Assembly (NCBI GenBank): GCA_937981555.1
Contig: CALJOK010000043.1
Coordinates: 1 to 64,000, forward strand
Direction: 5' to 3'
Source of the DNA: an uncultured Saprospiraceae bacterium
Lineage (GTDB): Bacteria; Bacteroidota; Bacteroidia; Chitinophagales; Saprospiraceae
Length of the DNA stretch: 64,000 bases
A model generated the notes under the pieces. The model was not told where the DNA came from. It worked only from the letters and a program-made list of their open reading frames with translations, and did not search any database. Of this stretch, positions 62,472-64,000 are shown piece by piece (positions within the stretch are counted from its first letter, which is position 1; each line of letters opens with the position of its first letter). Both the position numbers and the translations under genes were made by a program.

Positions 62472-64000
62472 TTATTCAAGAATAATCATTTTCTTAGTAT
62501 CAATATGTTCAGCTGACTCTAGTTGATAATATAAAACGCCTGTTGAAGATAAATCGTTGCTTTGGATTCTTACTTCGTTGTATCCTTTAGCAAAATCACC
62601 TTCAATAACTTTTAAAGTTCGACCAGAAATATCTGAAATAGTCATTGTTGCAAAACCAGCAACCGGTAAGTTGAAACTAATTAAAGTTTCTCCATTAAAC
62701 GGATTTGGTCTATTTTGATGTAATTCAAAATCAGTAGCTGTAGTTACAGTAGGAGAGAAGAAAGCTAAACTTACTTCGCCAGTTGCTCCGCTCATTAATG
62801 AACTTTGAGACTGAACTGTTCGTGAAGTAACGTCAATCAAACCACTCAATGCATCTGCATCATCTAAAGCTGTAAATTGAAGCGTAAATAATACGTCATC
62901 AGAATTTACGGAATTAGGAGTTCCATACCAAACAGCTCCAATGATTCCTTCTTCTACTGCATTCAAACCTAATTTATTTTCTTCAAAACCTTCGATTACA
63001 CCTGGAACAATACCTTCGTAAGCCAAGTAGTTCTCGTCAAATTCTAAAGTAAATTGCCAAGCAATAAATGCCGCATAATCTTTTGCATAAACTGGAATTG
63101 AAATCAATTCGCCATTACTTACTTTTTGATTTTCAACACTCATCACAAAGTTTTCACCTGTTCGAGAGTCAACATCATTAGTCGTTAATGTACTTGTATT
63201 TAATGCTCCGAAAATTTGTCCAACTTTTACAGCAATCCAATCTACATTAGCCATTGGTAAAACCGCTGGATTATTATAAATGTTCTGCGCACTTGCAGGA
63301 ACTATAGGTGCAGATGGCTGTGAAGGTAATGAAATAGAAGGATCTAAATCATAAGGATCAAGAGTCATTTCGGCATAATCACGTTGGATAAATCTCCAAG
63401 GATTATATGCATCAATCACAGATGATGGAATTGGTGAAATTTCAGGGTTTACAATAACATCCTGAATCAATACCAAATCAAGTGTAGTAATAGTTCCACT
63501 TTGATTTACATCAGCTGCGATATAATCATAAATAGAATTAAGTGGAATATTATTCACAATATGCTGTTGAATAAAGAATAAGTCACTAGAGTTTACATCT
63601 CCATTGTTTAACCAGTTTGGATTGTTCTTTCTAGGAGTTAAGTCGATTGCAACTCCTCCTACAACATTAGCAACTTGAACAGAATAATCTCCATTCACAT
63701 CAGTCATATCAAAATCGGTAGTATCAGGATTATTCGAAATCAATGGCAATAATGTTTCGATTTTCACCATGCTTGCATTTTCTAATCCTTGACCAGCAAC
63801 TAAGATTACGGTATCTAAATTATATGTATAAGTATTAGGAGTAACCATAAAGTTAGTATCAATACTCATGGTATCAATTCTAGTTCTATTCCAAGTACTT
63901 ACATTTCCAGAAATAGGAAGTGTAGCGTTATCTCCAACTTCGAAAAAACCAATCGGAGCTACACATAGAGGTGGGGTGTCTTCCAAAATATCATTTCCAT
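62472..64000 (-). CDS. Dockerin-like/cohesin-like T9SS protein, partial at right edge
   Basis: The open frame runs off the right edge; about 509 residues are visible. Residues about 115-170 contain two EF-hand-like repeats, NNGDVNSSDLFFIQQHIV and AADVNQSGTITTLDLVLIQD, a type I dockerin pattern with calcium-binding Asp/Asn/Ser positions. Residues about 275-410 are a cohesin-like domain (GENFVMSVENQKVSNGELIS, FIAWQFTLEFDENYLAYEG). The end is a type A T9SS C-terminal domain: LHQNRPNPFNGETLISF, GFATMTISDISGRTLKV and TGVLYYQLESAEHIDTKK. It should be exported to the surface. No start is visible, and the codons at the edge remain open. Confidence 0.85.
   Translation of the reverse strand, partial: GNDILEDTPPLCVAPIGFFEVGDNATLPISGNVSTWNRTRIDTMSIDTNFMVTPNTYTYNLDTVILVAGQGLENASMVKIETLLPLISNNPDTTDFDMTDVNGDYSVQVANVVGGVAIDLTPRKNNPNWLNNGDVNSSDLFFIQQHIVNNIPLNSIYDYIAADVNQSGTITTLDLVLIQDVIVNPEISPIPSSVIDAYNPWRFIQRDYAEMTLDPYDLDPSISLPSQPSAPIVPASAQNIYNNPAVLPMANVDWIAVKVGQIFGALNTSTLTTNDVDSRTGENFVMSVENQKVSNGELISIPVYAKDYAAFIAWQFTLEFDENYLAYEGIVPGVIEGFEENKLGLNAVEEGIIGAVWYGTPNSVNSDDVLFTLQFTALDDADALSGLIDVTSRTVQSQSSLMSGATGEVSLAFFSPTVTTATDFELHQNRPNPFNGETLISFNLPVAGFATMTISDISGRTLKVIEGDFAKGYNEVRIQSNDLSSTGVLYYQLESAEHIDTKKMIILE

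Overview
This window is AT-rich DNA from a member of the Bacteroidota, most likely a gliding or surface-living Saprospiria-type bacterium (inference). The evidence is several secreted proteins with type IX secretion (T9SS) C-terminal domains, a PorP/SprF protein, HYR-repeat proteins ending in the gliding-motility C-terminal domain, TonB receptor architecture, LytTR and AraC regulators, an ECF sigma/anti-sigma operon, near absence of Shine-Dalgarno sequences, and several promoter candidates matching the Bacteroidota -7 box TAnnTTTG. I saw no rRNA, tRNA, CRISPR array, phage or transposase gene.

Layout. 1-5.3 kb: tail of a thioredoxin-fold gene, a double GNAT acetyltransferase, a DUF1508 protein, an OmpA-family protein, a DUF4412 protein and a membrane-spanning TPR/AraC regulator. 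5.5-13.5 kb: a Tat-type epimerase, two unrecognised small genes, an epoxide-hydrolase-like enzyme, an unknown secreted protein, a MoxR/Mg-chelatase-type ATPase, a DMT exporter and a lipoprotein. 13.5-15.6 kb: groES-groEL. 16.7-19.3 kb: a LytTR response regulator/histidine kinase pair divergent from a small outer-membrane barrel gene that carries a direct-repeat operator candidate. 19.5-23.5 kb: a 1335-residue leucine-rich-repeat T9SS protein. 23.9-26.3 kb: secG, an acidic/lysine-rich unknown and lptE. 26.5-29 kb: ferredoxin, alkA-type glycosylase and pdhB. 29.3-38.9 kb: galactokinase, a DUF1080 lipoprotein, a glpD-symporter operon, a tandem triplet of small membrane proteins and a DUF1456 protein. 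39.3-41.6 kb: an ECF sigma, anti-sigma and surface protein operon. 42.4-44.5 kb: a TPR-adenylyl cyclase interrupted by one in-frame stop. 44.7-49 kb: RNase H, a GH109-type oxidoreductase-fold glycosidase and a TonB receptor. 49.3-64 kb: a surface and secretion region with two related T9SS proteins, an OmpA-SPOR protein, PorP/SprF, a giant HYR/cohesin-like type B T9SS protein, and a partial dockerin-like/cohesin-like T9SS protein running off the right edge.

How the genes work together. The clearest functional set is 53-64 kb, where a type B T9SS cargo sits directly upstream of a PorP/SprF protein and an OmpA-type peptidoglycan-binding protein, the arrangement known for dedicated partners of T9SS cargo. 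glpD with its SSS symporter, and sigma with anti-sigma and a barrel-like protein, are compact operons. The most unusual items are the single-stop split of the TPR-cyclase gene, the small membrane protein triplet, the LytTR-adjacent direct repeat, a SecG-tail-like remnant, and several long intergenic dyads that look like mobile palindromic elements.
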